DNA from: Dendrobium chrysotoxum | Lineage: Eukaryota > Streptophyta > Magnoliopsida > Asparagales > Orchidaceae | Reading direction: 5' to 3' | Assembly: GCA_019925795.1 (NCBI GenBank) | Contig: CM034315.1 | Coordinates: forward strand, 29,766,446-29,830,445 | DNA: 64,000 nt | Shown: piece after piece, positions 33,677 to 43,900 of the stretch | Layout of the letters: every line of letters starts with the position of its first letter | Position numbering within the stretch: position 1 is the stretch's first letter | The notes under the pieces: generated by a model | Told to the model about the DNA's origin: nothing | The model's input: only the letters and a program-made list of their open reading frames with translations | The model's database searches: none | Translations under genes and position numbers: made by a program

Positions 33677-35400
33677 TGTTGCAAATCTAGATTTAAGGAT
33701 TATGCTTTTGATGATAACAAATATTTCTGTTTCTATTTGATTGGCTAACCTTTCAGGTTCACAAGATCAATTGCAATTCAAGCCAGCTCAAGATCGATTT
33801 AGTTTGATTTTTTCAATCTCAATATAATTTTTCACCTTTCTTGAGTCAAATGTAATGTAGTAGATCCCCAAGCTAAGTAACCTTGCACACACACACTCAG
33901 GGGGAGATTTTTAGTGAGTTAGAGTTTCAGTTCTATTTTTGTTCATATTGTCCTAAATGATAAGAATATCTTCCAGGATGATCCATTGAGAATAAAAACC
34001 TAATTAGGGAAACCATGTAAAGTCAGTCTAATTAAGCAGTTCATCCTAGATGATCATCCGCTCGTATAGGACGATATGCTCAAATCGAAAAATCTCAGCT
34101 GCTAGACAAATTTAGGCATGTTTTTATTTTTAGTATTTTTGTCTAATTATCCTGGACGATTCTTTACAATCATGCCTAAATTAGTCAGGTAATTAAGGAA
34201 AATAATTAAGGATTGATTGATCGATCACATCAACCAGGACGATCAATTAAAAATCCTTATCTTCTAATATATTTCACCTGGATGACCCGAACTGTGTGGC
34301 AGACGATATTGGGCATTTTTGAACTAATCATACAGGATGATAGACATATCATCCTAGACAATCAACTCATTTTCTTTAGATCATCTAAACTTTTCTCCTA
34401 GATGTCCCAAACTATCTACTAGATGATATTCCTAATTTAAACTAATCATCTAGGACAATCGCAAAATCATCCCGGACGATCAGAATAAACCATATCTTCT
34501 AATCATCTAGAAGAACCAGAATGTCAAGGCCAAAAAGGGTTAATTTACACTAATCATACAGGACAATCGCAGGATTTTCCTAGATGATCTTTGATTGCAA
34601 GTTAAAATTTAAGGTAATTTTTAGGCCCTTCTATTTAAGATCTCTTTCTTGCTACTGTAAAAATCTTTTGCCGCTGTCCTCACCTAAGAGAGTCTTGAGA
34701 GGGAGAGGGAGAGCTTGGAAGAGAGAGAGAGAGAATCTTGTAAGGGGGAGTTTTTGAGGTGTTCATAAAGGTTACTTCAAGCAAAGATTCGAGTCATCAT
34801 CTCCTGTCATCATACCTTATCCCTTGGTGTCTCTGTGGGAAGGATCATTTGCAAGAAGATCAAGGTTCTCTGCCTGCTTCGGGAGGAAGTGAAAGGAGGT
34901 AAGGTTCTTTGCCTACTTCAAGAGAAAGTAAAAGGAGGTAAGATTCTCTGCCTGCTTCAGGAGGAAGCAAAAGGAGTCTGGGTTCTCTGCCTCACCGGGT
35001 TAGTGAAAAGTAGTTTTGTAAAGGCTTCTCCACCTTGCTGTGGGAGCAAAAGGAGAGTCACTGAGTTTTAGTGAATACCTGGAGGGGAGGCTCCGGGGAG
35101 TAGATGTAGGTCAAGTTGACCGAACCACTATAAAATTTGTTGTGTTCGTTCTCTTACAATTCTACTTTTAATTTCTGCACTTTACTTTTTTGTTGATGAT
35201 CGTGTGATTAAAGTTATTATTTTGTTTCGATAAACATCTCCACATCATCATAAAAGTGTAATTGTTTTAAAATATCTGAAAAAAGGTTTTCAACATCGGT
35301 TTTGCTCAAGAATTTTTAAAACTACCAATTCACCCCCCCCCCTCCTCCTGGTTAGCCTCGGGCTAGTTCATAAGGGCTTAACATCTCTAACAAACTTTCA
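33677..35400 (+). repeat. Solo LTR F
   Basis: 1724 bp, TGTTGCAAATCTAG...CAAACTTTCA, flanked by CTAGT on both sides and without internal sequence, so it arose by LTR-LTR recombination. U3 carries ATCATCC...-type palindromes, with a 21-bp pair at 34040 and 34061. The TATA-like CTATTTAAGA is at 34631-34640, the hairpins at 34876-34968 and 35058-35097, and a C-run at about 35332-35342. Confidence 0.92.
34876..35097 (+). repeat. Leader hairpin array, solo LTR F
   Basis: GCTTC-GGGAG-GAAGT (34876-34890), ACTTC-AAGAG-AAAGT (34915-34929), GCTTC-AGGAG-GAAGC (34954-34968); spacing 39 and 39. Then TCACT...AGTGA (35058-35074) and CCTGGAG-GGGAGG-CTCCGGG (35078-35097). They begin about 240 bp downstream of the TATA-like box, so they should be in the RNA. 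The open frame 34835-35071 is only this repeat read through. Confidence 0.85.
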
Positions 35401-35405
35401 CTAGT

Positions 35406-35863
35406 ATATAGGCCAAAATTACTTGCATCATAGCATGGCATGCAAACATCTCATTCATCAATGCTTAACGTGGAACCTAAACTCACTTAGGTTCCTAACT
35501 CTAACCCTTGATTGAATTTGTAGGAGTACTTTAACAAAAGACCTAGTGAGAGCATGTGGTACCTGGATAGTGGATGCTCAAGGCACATGATTGGAGATTG
35601 AAACCAATTCATCATGATGGAAGCCAGGCCAGGAGGCAAGGTCACACTAGGAGACAAGACCACTAGGAAAGTGGTTAGCTCAAGTATAATTGGCATCTCT
35701 AAGAATTTTGTAATTAAAAATATTTTATTAGTTAATGATCTAAAGCAAAACTTTTTGAGCATTAGTTAATTGTGTAACAATGGTTTTGATATAAAATTTT
35801 TATCTATAAAATGCATGATTATCTTAAATGGAAAACTAGTCTTAGAAGGAAAAAAGGGTAAAT
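35406..35863 (+). pseudogene. pol: Gag end and protease start of element E
   Basis: After solo LTR F the gag tail ends and the pol frame opens with SESMWYLDSGCS near 35545-35590, the protease DSG motif, then GGKVTLGDKTTRKVV and LKQNFLSIS. A stop follows the MIGD motif. The sequence is cut at 35863 by element D and resumes at 47607. AATTTGTAGGAG at 35515-35526 precedes the pol frame, as in D. Confidence 0.8.
35859..35863. repeat. Target-site duplication of element D (TAAAT)
   Basis: Repeated at 47602-47606 directly after the right LTR. Confidence 0.92.
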
Positions 35864-36125
35864 TGAAAGTTCGAAAGGGATGTTAAGCCCTAGTGAACTA
35901 GTCCCGAGGCTAACCAAGAGGGGGGGTGAATTGGTTATTTAAAAATTTCACGATAACTACAAAAATCTTTTCGATACTTAGCAGCGGAAACAAGTAAACA
36001 ATAACGAAAAGATCAACCAACGATATTCACCCAAGCAGTTTATATTGAAAAGTAAAATGCAAAACTGAATCAGAAAAGCAAACCAGATTTTATAGTGGTT
36101 CGGTCAACTTGACCTACGTCCACTC

Positions 36126-36354
36126 CCCGGAGCCTCCCCTCCGGGTATTGCACTAAACGAAAGTGACTCTCCTTTTGCTCCCACTGCAAGGCGGAGAAGC
36201 CTGTACAAAATACCTCCTTTTCACCACACGGTGAGGCAGAGAACCTGACCTCCTTTCGCTTCCTCTTGAAGTAGGCAGAGAACCTTCGAACTCATTTTGC
36301 TTCCACCTGAAGCGGGCAGAGAACCCACGAACTCCTTTCGCTTCCTCCTGAAGC
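36126..36354 (-). repeat. Leader hairpin array, 3' LTR of D
   Basis: CCCGGAG-CCTCCC-CTCCGGG (36126-36145), TCACC-ACAC-GGTGA (36221-36234), GCTTC-CTCTT-GAAGT (36258-36272), GCTTC-CACCT-GAAGC (36299-36313), GCTTC-CTCCT-GAAGC (36340-36354). The last three are 41 bp apart. The stems differ from those in A and C, but the loop core on the transcribed strand stays AGGAG or AGGTG. Confidence 0.85.
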
Positions 36355-36637
36355 GGGCAGAGAACCCGGATCTTCTTGCGAACGATCCTCCCACGAAGAA
36401 CACCGACTAGACGACAGACGACGAGCGGAGAAGACGACTCTGATCCGTGCTTGGAGCAACCTTAGTGAATCCCTCACTAACTCCCCCTCACAAGATCTCT
36501 TCTCTCTCTCCCAACTCTCTCTCTCTCTCTAGGATTTCTCAGGGAAGGAAGGCAGCAAAAGATATTTCCAAAAATTGGAAAAAGTTCTTTTAAAGGAGGG
36601 CTTAAAATTTGCCCTAAATCTCAACTTGTCGGCCAAG

Positions 36638-37311
36638 ATCGTCCAGGACGATCGGTAGATCGTCCTGTACGATCAGTTCAAATTCAGCTGTTTCAGCCTG
36701 GACGATCTGGCTCTTCTGGACGATCAGTAGAAAAAGTTGTTCATGTCGTCCCGTACGATCCTGCGATCGTCCGGGACGATTAGTTCAAATTGAAGGAAAT
36801 CGTCCAGAAGACAGTTCGGGTCGTCCAAAAAAATCTGTGCTGGACGACCAAAAAATGACTTGATCGTCCCGGACGATAGGGTAATCGTCTGGTACGATTA
36901 GTTCAAAAAGGCCCCCAAATCGTCCTGTACATAGTTCTGGACGTACAGCTGAAATGCACAAGACGATCACGATCATCCGGGACGATCCTGCGATCGTCCA
37001 GGACGATGTGATCGTATCAATTAAACATTAATTGCTTTCCTTAATTACCAGACTAATTTAGGCATGGTTGTAGTGAATCGTCCAGGACGATACACGTATC
37101 GTCCGGGACGATCAGACCAAAATACTTAAAATAAAACTTGCCTAACTTAATCTGGCGGCTGGGAATTTCTGATTTGAGAATATCATCCCGTACGATCCAA
37201 AGATCGTCCAGGACGATCTGCTTAATCAGACCTTCTTAACTTAGTCGCCCTAATTAGGGTTTCTGTTTTAACTGGATCATTCAGGACGATGTGGATATCG
37301 TCCAGGACGAT
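36638..37311 (-). promoter_or_regulatory. U3 palindrome-pair array, 3' LTR of D
   Basis: 15-bp sites of the form ATCGTCC-N-GGACGAT (variants with GTAC arms) start at 36638/36659, 36745/36766, 36863/36884, 36972/36993, 37077/37098, 37182/37203 and 37276/37297. In all seven pairs the start-to-start distance is 21 bp. Pairs recur every 94-118 bp, mostly near 105. They lie upstream of the TATA-like box. The binding factor, if any, is unknown. Confidence 0.88.
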
Positions 37312-37564
37312 CTGAACAAATTTTCAACAGAAACTCTAATTCACTTAATCTCTCTCCCTGAGTGTGTGTATGCAAGGTTACTTAGCTAGGGAATCAGTTA
37401 CATTACAATTGACTCAATAAAAGGAAAAATCATACATTTGACACACTTGGACCCGATCTTGAGTTGGCTTGAGTGGCTCGCGGTCTTTTGTGCCTGAAAC
37501 AGATTAGCCAAGCAAAACACACTAGAAACATGTTTGTCATCATCAAAACCAGATTTGCAACAAT

Positions 37565-37576
37565 CTCCCCCTTTTT
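37565..37576 (-). promoter_or_regulatory. Polypurine tract of element D
   Basis: Minus strand AAAAAGGGGGAG next to the 3' LTR. A second tract, CAAAAGGGGGAG with GATGT before it, lies at about 37733-37746, between ORF3 and the first. Confidence 0.87.
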
Positions 37577-37830
37577 GATGATGGCAAACATTTGTAAAGT
37601 AGTATGAAAACAAAGGTAAACTAGGAGATCAAACAAAACAAACATTTTTTTTTTAATTTTCATTTAACAGCTCAAAAAATACAGAAAATATGAAACAGAA
37701 AACAGAAACAGACACGACACGACTACAACTGACTCCCCCTTTTGACATCACAAAAAGGAGGAGGGAAAAACATAAACACGGAAATAAAACATAATATATA
37801 ACATACACAGAACAACAACACGACAGAAAA

Positions 37831-38970
37831 CTAAAACTGAGGCGGATCCTGATCGGAAGAAGGAGGTGGCGGTGGAGGGTAGAAGTAATGGTGAATGGCC
37901 TGAAAGTGAGCTCTAAACCAGGCAATGTCCTGGTCGTGCTGCTGCTGCTGCTGCGTAGCATAGTCCGCGAAGCGTTGGAGGTCCTCGTTGTGCTGCTGCT
38001 CCTGGGCAACCACGTAGGAGTCAAAACAGGCCTCCCACTGGTCGAAGCGCTGCACCAGGTGGTCAAGGGGAGAGGCAATGCGAAGGGGTGCAGGTGCCTC
38101 TGGTGCAGCAGGAACTGGAGCAGCCTCTTCCTCTTCTTCCTCAACATCCGGGGCAGGCTCCGGATGTAGGCGGGTGTTGTGTAGGACGTGGAATGAGTTG
38201 TTTGTGAAGAAGGAAGGAGGGACATCAGGAGGGACAGGATACTGAAGGTCATATTTTGTCTCTAAGGCATAGTGAATAAGATGACCTAAAGCTAGATTTG
38301 GGCGACGCCAGTGGCCCGAATCTCTAATGGTGGTGAGATGTTCTATGTATCGGATGATCAAATCAGAGGCATTAAATTCTCGACGGGCCATGATGTAGTA
38401 GGTGGTCAAGGACAGGAGCGGGGTAATGTGAATCCGATCCCCCACCTTTGGAATGACGGAGGAACGAAGGACGTGCTGAATGGTCCGGGCGTCCTTGAGA
38501 AGGGAAGTGCAAGCATTGTCCTGATAAGGTGCGTTGGTATGGCGAAGGAAGTGATTGGCGACACTCCAATCATAGTCAGGATCGGTGATGATCGTGTGGA
38601 TCTTGTCGCCAATGACAGACAAGTTGAGGATATTGTGAAAATCGTCGGTCGTGAGTTCCACGGGATGTTGATTTACGTAGGAGCGAAGAGTGGAGTAGTC
38701 CGCGAAAATGCGTAAGTTGGCAAAGAAGATGCGAAGGAGTTCCAGATTGAAGGGAAAGGCTAAGGTCAGAATGAAGGTGAGGGAGGTGTGTACGAACAAA
38801 TCTAAGATGGGATACGTGAGAGTGCGAGGATTGACAATCTTGGAGTGCGTGATACCAACATTACGATAGCATTCGAAAGCCGCCTGATCGGCGGCATTCG
38901 GGAAGCGAGGATCTACATGTCCCCGGGACGAACTGGCCCCCTTTTGACGAGATCTTTTGCCACAAGCCAT
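37831..38970 (-). CDS. Intact envelope-like ORF3 (function unknown)
   Basis: 379 codons from ATG 38970 (MACGKRSRQKG). An in-frame ATG 60 bp upstream (39030) is disfavoured, because the siblings start at the same MA/SCGK-type point and the upstream ATG would lie at or before the expected transcript start. Visible parts: basic serine-rich N-terminus (1-17, NLS-like), a hydrophobic stretch about 54-85, a conserved central block about 176-245 (GDRIHITPLLSLTTYYIMA; RRPNLALGHLIHYALETKY), an acidic/Pro-Ala segment 268-298, a Gln-rich amphipathic region 303-360, and PPPPPP then DQDPPQF at the end. It may belong to the 'putative plant transposon protein' domain family. I see no clear signal peptide or fusion features, so 'envelope' is positional only. 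Confidence 0.85.
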   Translation of the reverse strand: MACGKRSRQKGASSSRGHVDPRFPNAADQAAFECYRNVGITHSKIVNPRTLTYPILDLFVHTSLTFILTLAFPFNLELLRIFFANLRIFADYSTLRSYVNQHPVELTTDDFHNILNLSVIGDKIHTIITDPDYDWSVANHFLRHTNAPYQDNACTSLLKDARTIQHVLRSSVIPKVGDRIHITPLLSLTTYYIMARREFNASDLIIRYIEHLTTIRDSGHWRRPNLALGHLIHYALETKYDLQYPVPPDVPPSFFTNNSFHVLHNTRLHPEPAPDVEEEEEEAAPVPAAPEAPAPLRIASPLDHLVQRFDQWEACFDSYVVAQEQQHNEDLQRFADYATQQQQQHDQDIAWFRAHFQAIHHYFYPPPPPPSSDQDPPQF

Positions 38971-39044
38971 TAGGAAACCAAAGAGGAGGAAAGGAGAAGG
39001 AAAGTGGAGGAAAAACGGTGTGAAAAACATGAATAAAACCGCTG

Positions 39045-39567
39045 TTTAAATAGAAAACGGGCTGATCGTCCCGTACGATCGCGGGATCATCCGGGACGAT
39101 GTGGTCATTTATGACGTTCTGGACGATTGGTCAAAAAGGCGGTCCGATCGTCCAGGATGATCAGAGATCGTCCAGGACGATTAGACACAGGCGATCGTCC
39201 CGAGGAGTCAGGCTGGACGACCGTTGACGAAAAGTATCGTCCAGGACGATTAGGTGGATCGTCCAGGACGATATGCAATAAATATGTCGGACGGGCCGAA
39301 TTCCAATCGTCCAGTGGCTGACACGTGGATCGTCTAGGACGATGGGCAATAATTGGTGCAATGTCAGCCGTTTGATCGTATCAGGAAGATATGGATCATA
39401 TCGTCCAGGACGATGTAAGGATCGTCCAGGACGATCACCAATAATTGGGGTAGTTTCAGAAGCAGGAGCAGTGGGAATGATTTTGAATGAATCGTCCAGG
39501 ACGATTTTTTGGATCGTCCAGGACGAAGAGGATCATCCAGGACGATATTTGTATCGTCCAGGACGAT
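39045..39567 (-). promoter_or_regulatory. Putative internal ORF3 promoter: TATA box and palindrome-pair array, element D
   Basis: On the minus strand CTATTTAAA (39045-39053) lies 75-83 bp before the ORF3 ATG. Upstream come palindromes of the U3 type: 39065/39086, 39147/39167, 39236/39258, a weaker pair near 39306/39329, 39400/39421, 39491/39513, 39532/39553. Spacing is 20-23 bp. This sequence sits inside the element, about 1.5 kb from the nearest LTR. It looks like a copied U3 promoter. Transcription from it is inferred, not shown. Confidence 0.75.
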
Positions 39568-40973
39568 GTGAAGAAAAGTAGAAAAGAATGGAGGATGAAG
39601 ATGATTGATCAGGATCCAAAAAACACAACCATGAAATCAAAATAACAAAAAGACGAATAAAACTTACGTCAAAAACACATAGAAGTATTTTTTTTTATTT
39701 ATTTAAAATTTTTTGATTAAACTGCTCTTAGAAAATCAGAATTTTTCCTTGACTTTAGATTCGAAAACCAATGACAGGATGAATGATAGCACTGAAATCC
39801 AGAAAAGGTTGAAAATAATCAACGTTCGTAGCGCCGACCCCGGGCACCTTATCGATGCAAACCCCTTTCAAAACAAAAATCTGATTCAGAATAAAAGACA
39901 TTAGATTTGAAAAGAAATCCTTTCAAGCCTCGTTCCAGAAAAATATCTGATATAATAGTGTTACAAAGTAAAAAATCAGAAATCAGGATTTTCAAGACTC
40001 AAGCTTTTGAAAATATTAAGTGGCGCACAGATTTTTCTAAGACATTTAATAATCTGAAAGGAAAGAAAGCTTGTGTTGGGCTCATTTTGTGCCTCATTTT
40101 CAAATTGGTTGGCGCTTTGCGCATCTTTTAATTTTTGATACACTTTGTGTATCCAATTTGGCAATTTCGCATCTTTTCAGTTTTGGGCTCATTTTATGCC
40201 TCTTTTTCAAATTATCTGGCGCAATGCGCATCTTTTATAAGCTTTCTCCTTTTCATAATCATTAAAGAGTCTCAGCTGTGAGATTATCTTCCAGACATAG
40301 GAGATGACTCTCCGCAGTAAGGAAGAACGATTCACAAAACAAAATCCATACAACATATGATAAATGCAATCACTTGGTTTAGAAAATCAAACTAATGACT
40401 CAAGACTTTGAAAAACACTATTGATATGAGGCAGATTACTGTAGGAAGATAAAATAATCTCTATTTCAAAAACTAACATTTTAATTTTGAAAAGGATTTT
40501 TATTCAAAAGAAACTACACACCAGTAAAGGAGTTAGAGGAAGAGAAACAATTATCAATGTTTCTTCCCTTTAACAGATTCAGCGAAGTCAATCACTGCTT
40601 ATCAGCTTCCAAACCAAAACAAGGTAAAAACTCCCAGTCAAAAATTCAGATCACCAGAAGTAGTGAGCGGTGATCAGATCTTGAAAAGCATAAAATAGTA
40701 AGTGCAAGATATGAACCCGTAAATAAATAAAAACAGGTAGAAAATCATAGCAAAGTAAATACTCAAATCAAACTAACAAAAAGGGTAACACAGAAATCAG
40801 CAGAAGAAATAAAATCAACTGAAAGCAAATAATCAAACCAAAACTAACTAACAGAAATCAGAAATCAGAATATGAAAACTAACTAACAGAAATCAGAAAA
40901 TAGAATACAAAAAAACTAACTAACAGAAATCAGAATACCAATCATAACAATCATAAATCAGCAGTCATCAAAA
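39568..40973 (-). other. 1.4-kb spacer between pol and the ORF3 promoter, with GCGC module
   Basis: A-rich and without a credible gene. Two copies of 'tgggctcattttRtgcc...tggcgcNNtgcgcatctttta' lie at about 40077-40131 and 40186-40239, with a weaker copy between; GCGC-NNN-GCGC could pair. The same module in element C is downstream of ORF3 (9868-9960). Small A/C-rich direct repeats ('aactaactaacagaaatcag') occur at about 40850-40935. Confidence 0.6.
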
Positions 40974-43900
40974 TCAAGCATTTATATCAATCACTCCTAA
41001 TCTGGTTCTCAAAATACTGAATGAGTCAAAGGCCAGTGGTTTAGTGAATATGTCAGCCAGCTGATTTTCAGTAGCTACGTGGTGTAGCTCAATGTCCCCT
41101 TTTGTAACATGGTCCCTAATGAAGTGATGCCTAATGTCAATGTGTTTGGTCCTAGAATGTTGGATTGGATTCTTAGAGATACAGATGGCACTAGTATTAT
41201 CACACAGAACATACATTGTGCCAACAGGTACTCCTAAATCCAAGACTTGCTGCTTCAACCAAAGAACTTGGGCCACACAACTCCCTAAGGCAATGTACTC
41301 AGCTTCAGCAGTGGAAAGTGCAACTGAGTTCTGTTTTCTACTGGACCAGGAGACTAACGACTGTCCTATAAATTCACAAGTCCCAGAAGTACTCTTCCTA
41401 TCCACCCTACACCCCGCAAAGTCAGAATCAGAATATCCAATGATCTCAAAAGAGGTGCTGTGCCTAGGGTACCAAATTCCTAGGTTTGGGGTCCCTAAAA
41501 GATATCTAAGAATTCTCTTAACAGCAGTCAGGTGGGACTCTTTAGGATCAGCCTGAAACCTAGCACAAAGACAGACACTAAACATGATATCAGGTCGGCT
41601 AGCAGTCAGGTAAAGCAGTGAACCTATTATCCCTCTATACTTCTTCTGATCAACAGATTTTCCATTTGAATCCTTATCTAACTGAACTGAGGAGGGCATG
41701 GGAGTATTGATTGGCTTGGCTTTGTCCATTTCATATTTCTTCAAAATGTCCTTAGTGTATTTTGATTGATTGAGAAAGGTTCCATCATCCGTTTGCCTTA
41801 TGCTAAACCCCAAAAAGTAGGACAATTCTCCCATCACACTCATCTCAAACTCTTTACTCATTGTTTTAGAAAACTCTTCACATAAGTATTTATCAGAAGA
41901 TCCAAAAATTATATCATCAACATAGATCTGGACAATGAGTAAGTCATCTCCTAATCTCCTCAGAAAAAGGGTGGTGTCTACGCTCCCCTTAACAAACTCT
42001 CTTTCTAACAGGAATGTGCTAAGCCTCTCATACCAAGCTCTGGGTGCCTGTTTCAATCCATATAAGGCCTTTTTTAATTTATAGACATGACTTGGATATT
42101 GGGAACTCTCAAAACCTGGGGGTTGTTCTACAAATACATCTTCTTTAATTACCCCATTTAAAAAGGCACTCTTGACATCCATTTGAAACATCTTAAATCC
42201 CTTATAACAGGCAAAGGCTAGTAGCACTCTAATGGCTTCCAATCTAGCTACAGGGGCAAAAGTCTCCTCAAAATCAATCCCTTCTATCTGATTATACCCC
42301 TTAGCCACCAATCTTGCCTTATTTCTCACCACCACACCAGAATCATTCATCTTATTCTTAAAGACCCACTTGGTTCCCACAATACTTTGGTTTCTAGGTC
42401 TTTCTACTAACTCCCAAACATCATTCCTTACAAATTGATTCAATTCTTCCTGCATAGCTAAAATCCAAAACTCATCCGACAAGGCTTGATTGATGTTGGT
42501 GGGTTCAGTCATTGAGATAAAGGCAGAATGGTTTACTTCCTTCCTAAGTCCATGCCTAGTCCTAACACCTTCAGAAGGGTCTCCTAAGATCAGTTCTTTA
42601 GGATGACTCGAAGAATATCTCCAATCTCTAGGCAACTCTGTTTGAGGTTCTACCCTTTCCTCCAAATTTGTATTTCCAACTCCTTGGGTAGCCTCAACAA
42701 TCTCTTCATCTTCTACTTCAGATCTAGACTCCTTAGGATCAGATTCATCAAACACTACATGGGTTGTTTCTTCCACCACCAAAGTCCTCCTATTGAACAC
42801 CCTAAAGGATTTCCCCACACTTGAATATCCTAAGAACACTCCTTCATCAGATTTGGGGTCAAATTTTCCTAAGGGTGACTTCCCGTTGTTCAGAATGAAA
42901 ACCTTACAGCCAAAGACATGGAGGTGGGACAGATTTGGTGTTCTACCCTTAATGATCTCATAAGGTGTCTTGTTCAGTTTGACTCTCACATTCACCCTAT
43001 TCAGCACATAACAGGCAGTGTTCACCGCTTCAGCCCAAAAGTATTTAGGAAGTGAATACTCGGCAAGCATGGCTCTAGCGGCTTCTACTAAGGTCCTGTT
43101 CTTCCTTTCAGCTACCCCGTTCTGCTGAGGGGTCCTAGGAGCTGAAAAATTGTGACTAATCCCATGATCCTCACAAAAACTTCCAAATCTTTCATTTTCA
43201 AACTCCCCTCCATGATCACTATGGATGGTAATAATCTCACATCCTAACTTCTTCTGAATCCAAGTAGAGAAAGATCTAAACTCATCAAATGACTCAGATT
43301 TGTGTGACAAAAACTTAACCCAAGTGAACCTTGAATAATCATCAACAATCACAAAACCATAGACTCTCCCCCCTAAGCTGGCAGTGCTAATGGGTCCAAA
43401 GAGGTCCATATGAAGAACTTCTAATGGTCTAGAGGTGCTAATGTCCTTAACTGAGTGAAAAGAGGACTGGACTTGCTTCCCCAACTGACAGGCATCACAC
43501 AGGTGATCCTTAGTGAACTTAAGCTTGGGCACACCTCTAACTAAGTCCTTTTGGGTGACTCTCCTAAGGGTTTTCATACTGGCATGACACAATCTCCTAT
43601 GCCATAACCAAGACTCATCAGCAGCAGTTTTTAAGCAAATTGAATTATCAGATTTAATGCTACTTACATCCAGCTTGTAGACGTTGTTGATCCTTTGCCC
43701 CTGCAAAACAACTTCATCATTTAAGCTTAAAATGCAGCTAGTGGGCAGGAATTTGATGTTGTACCCCTTGTCACAGAGTTGACTGATGCTCAGTAGGTTG
43801 TGTTTCAGTCCATCTATAAGCAAAACATTATCAATCATAAAGTTCTTTGAATCACCAATTATACCTGTGCCTACCACCTTCCTGGTGGTGTTATCTCCAA

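Larger units (their letters stand above)
35864..37562 (-). repeat. 3' LTR of element D
   Basis: TGAAAGTTCGAAAGGG...TTTGCAACA. In the sense direction: U3 with seven palindrome pairs (37311 down to 36638), a TTTAAA TATA-like box at 36587-36596, then the leader with (CT)n (about 36493-36531), hairpins 36126-36354, the GGTCAA-TTGACC palindrome near 36103, and a C-run near the end (G-run on plus, 35920-35926). Confidence 0.94.

Noticed and set aside
34835..35071. 78-codon frame with a repeating CLLQEE pattern in LTR F
   Set aside because: The 13-residue period is the 39-bp hairpin repeat translated. The same DNA in the other LTRs gives different frames.
33677..35400. F read as the 5' LTR of a further full element
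   Set aside because: It has matching CTAGT duplications at its own ends and no PBS or PPT beside it, so it is a solo LTR.
36638..37311. CRISPR-like array (short palindromic repeats with spacers)
   Set aside because: Units are palindromes in pairs at 6-bp gaps within a plant LTR; repeats vary, spacers are not of constant length, and there are no cas genes.
37888..38169. 93-codon plus-strand frame opposite ORF3
   Set aside because: It is the antisense shadow of the acidic, Gln- and Pro-rich codons of ORF3, with no homologue in C, B or E.
38970..39030. Hydrophobic 20-residue N-terminal extension of ORF3 as a signal peptide
   Set aside because: Siblings start at the downstream Met, the extension is not conserved, and the upstream ATG lies only 15-23 bp from the TATA box, so it is probably not in the transcript.
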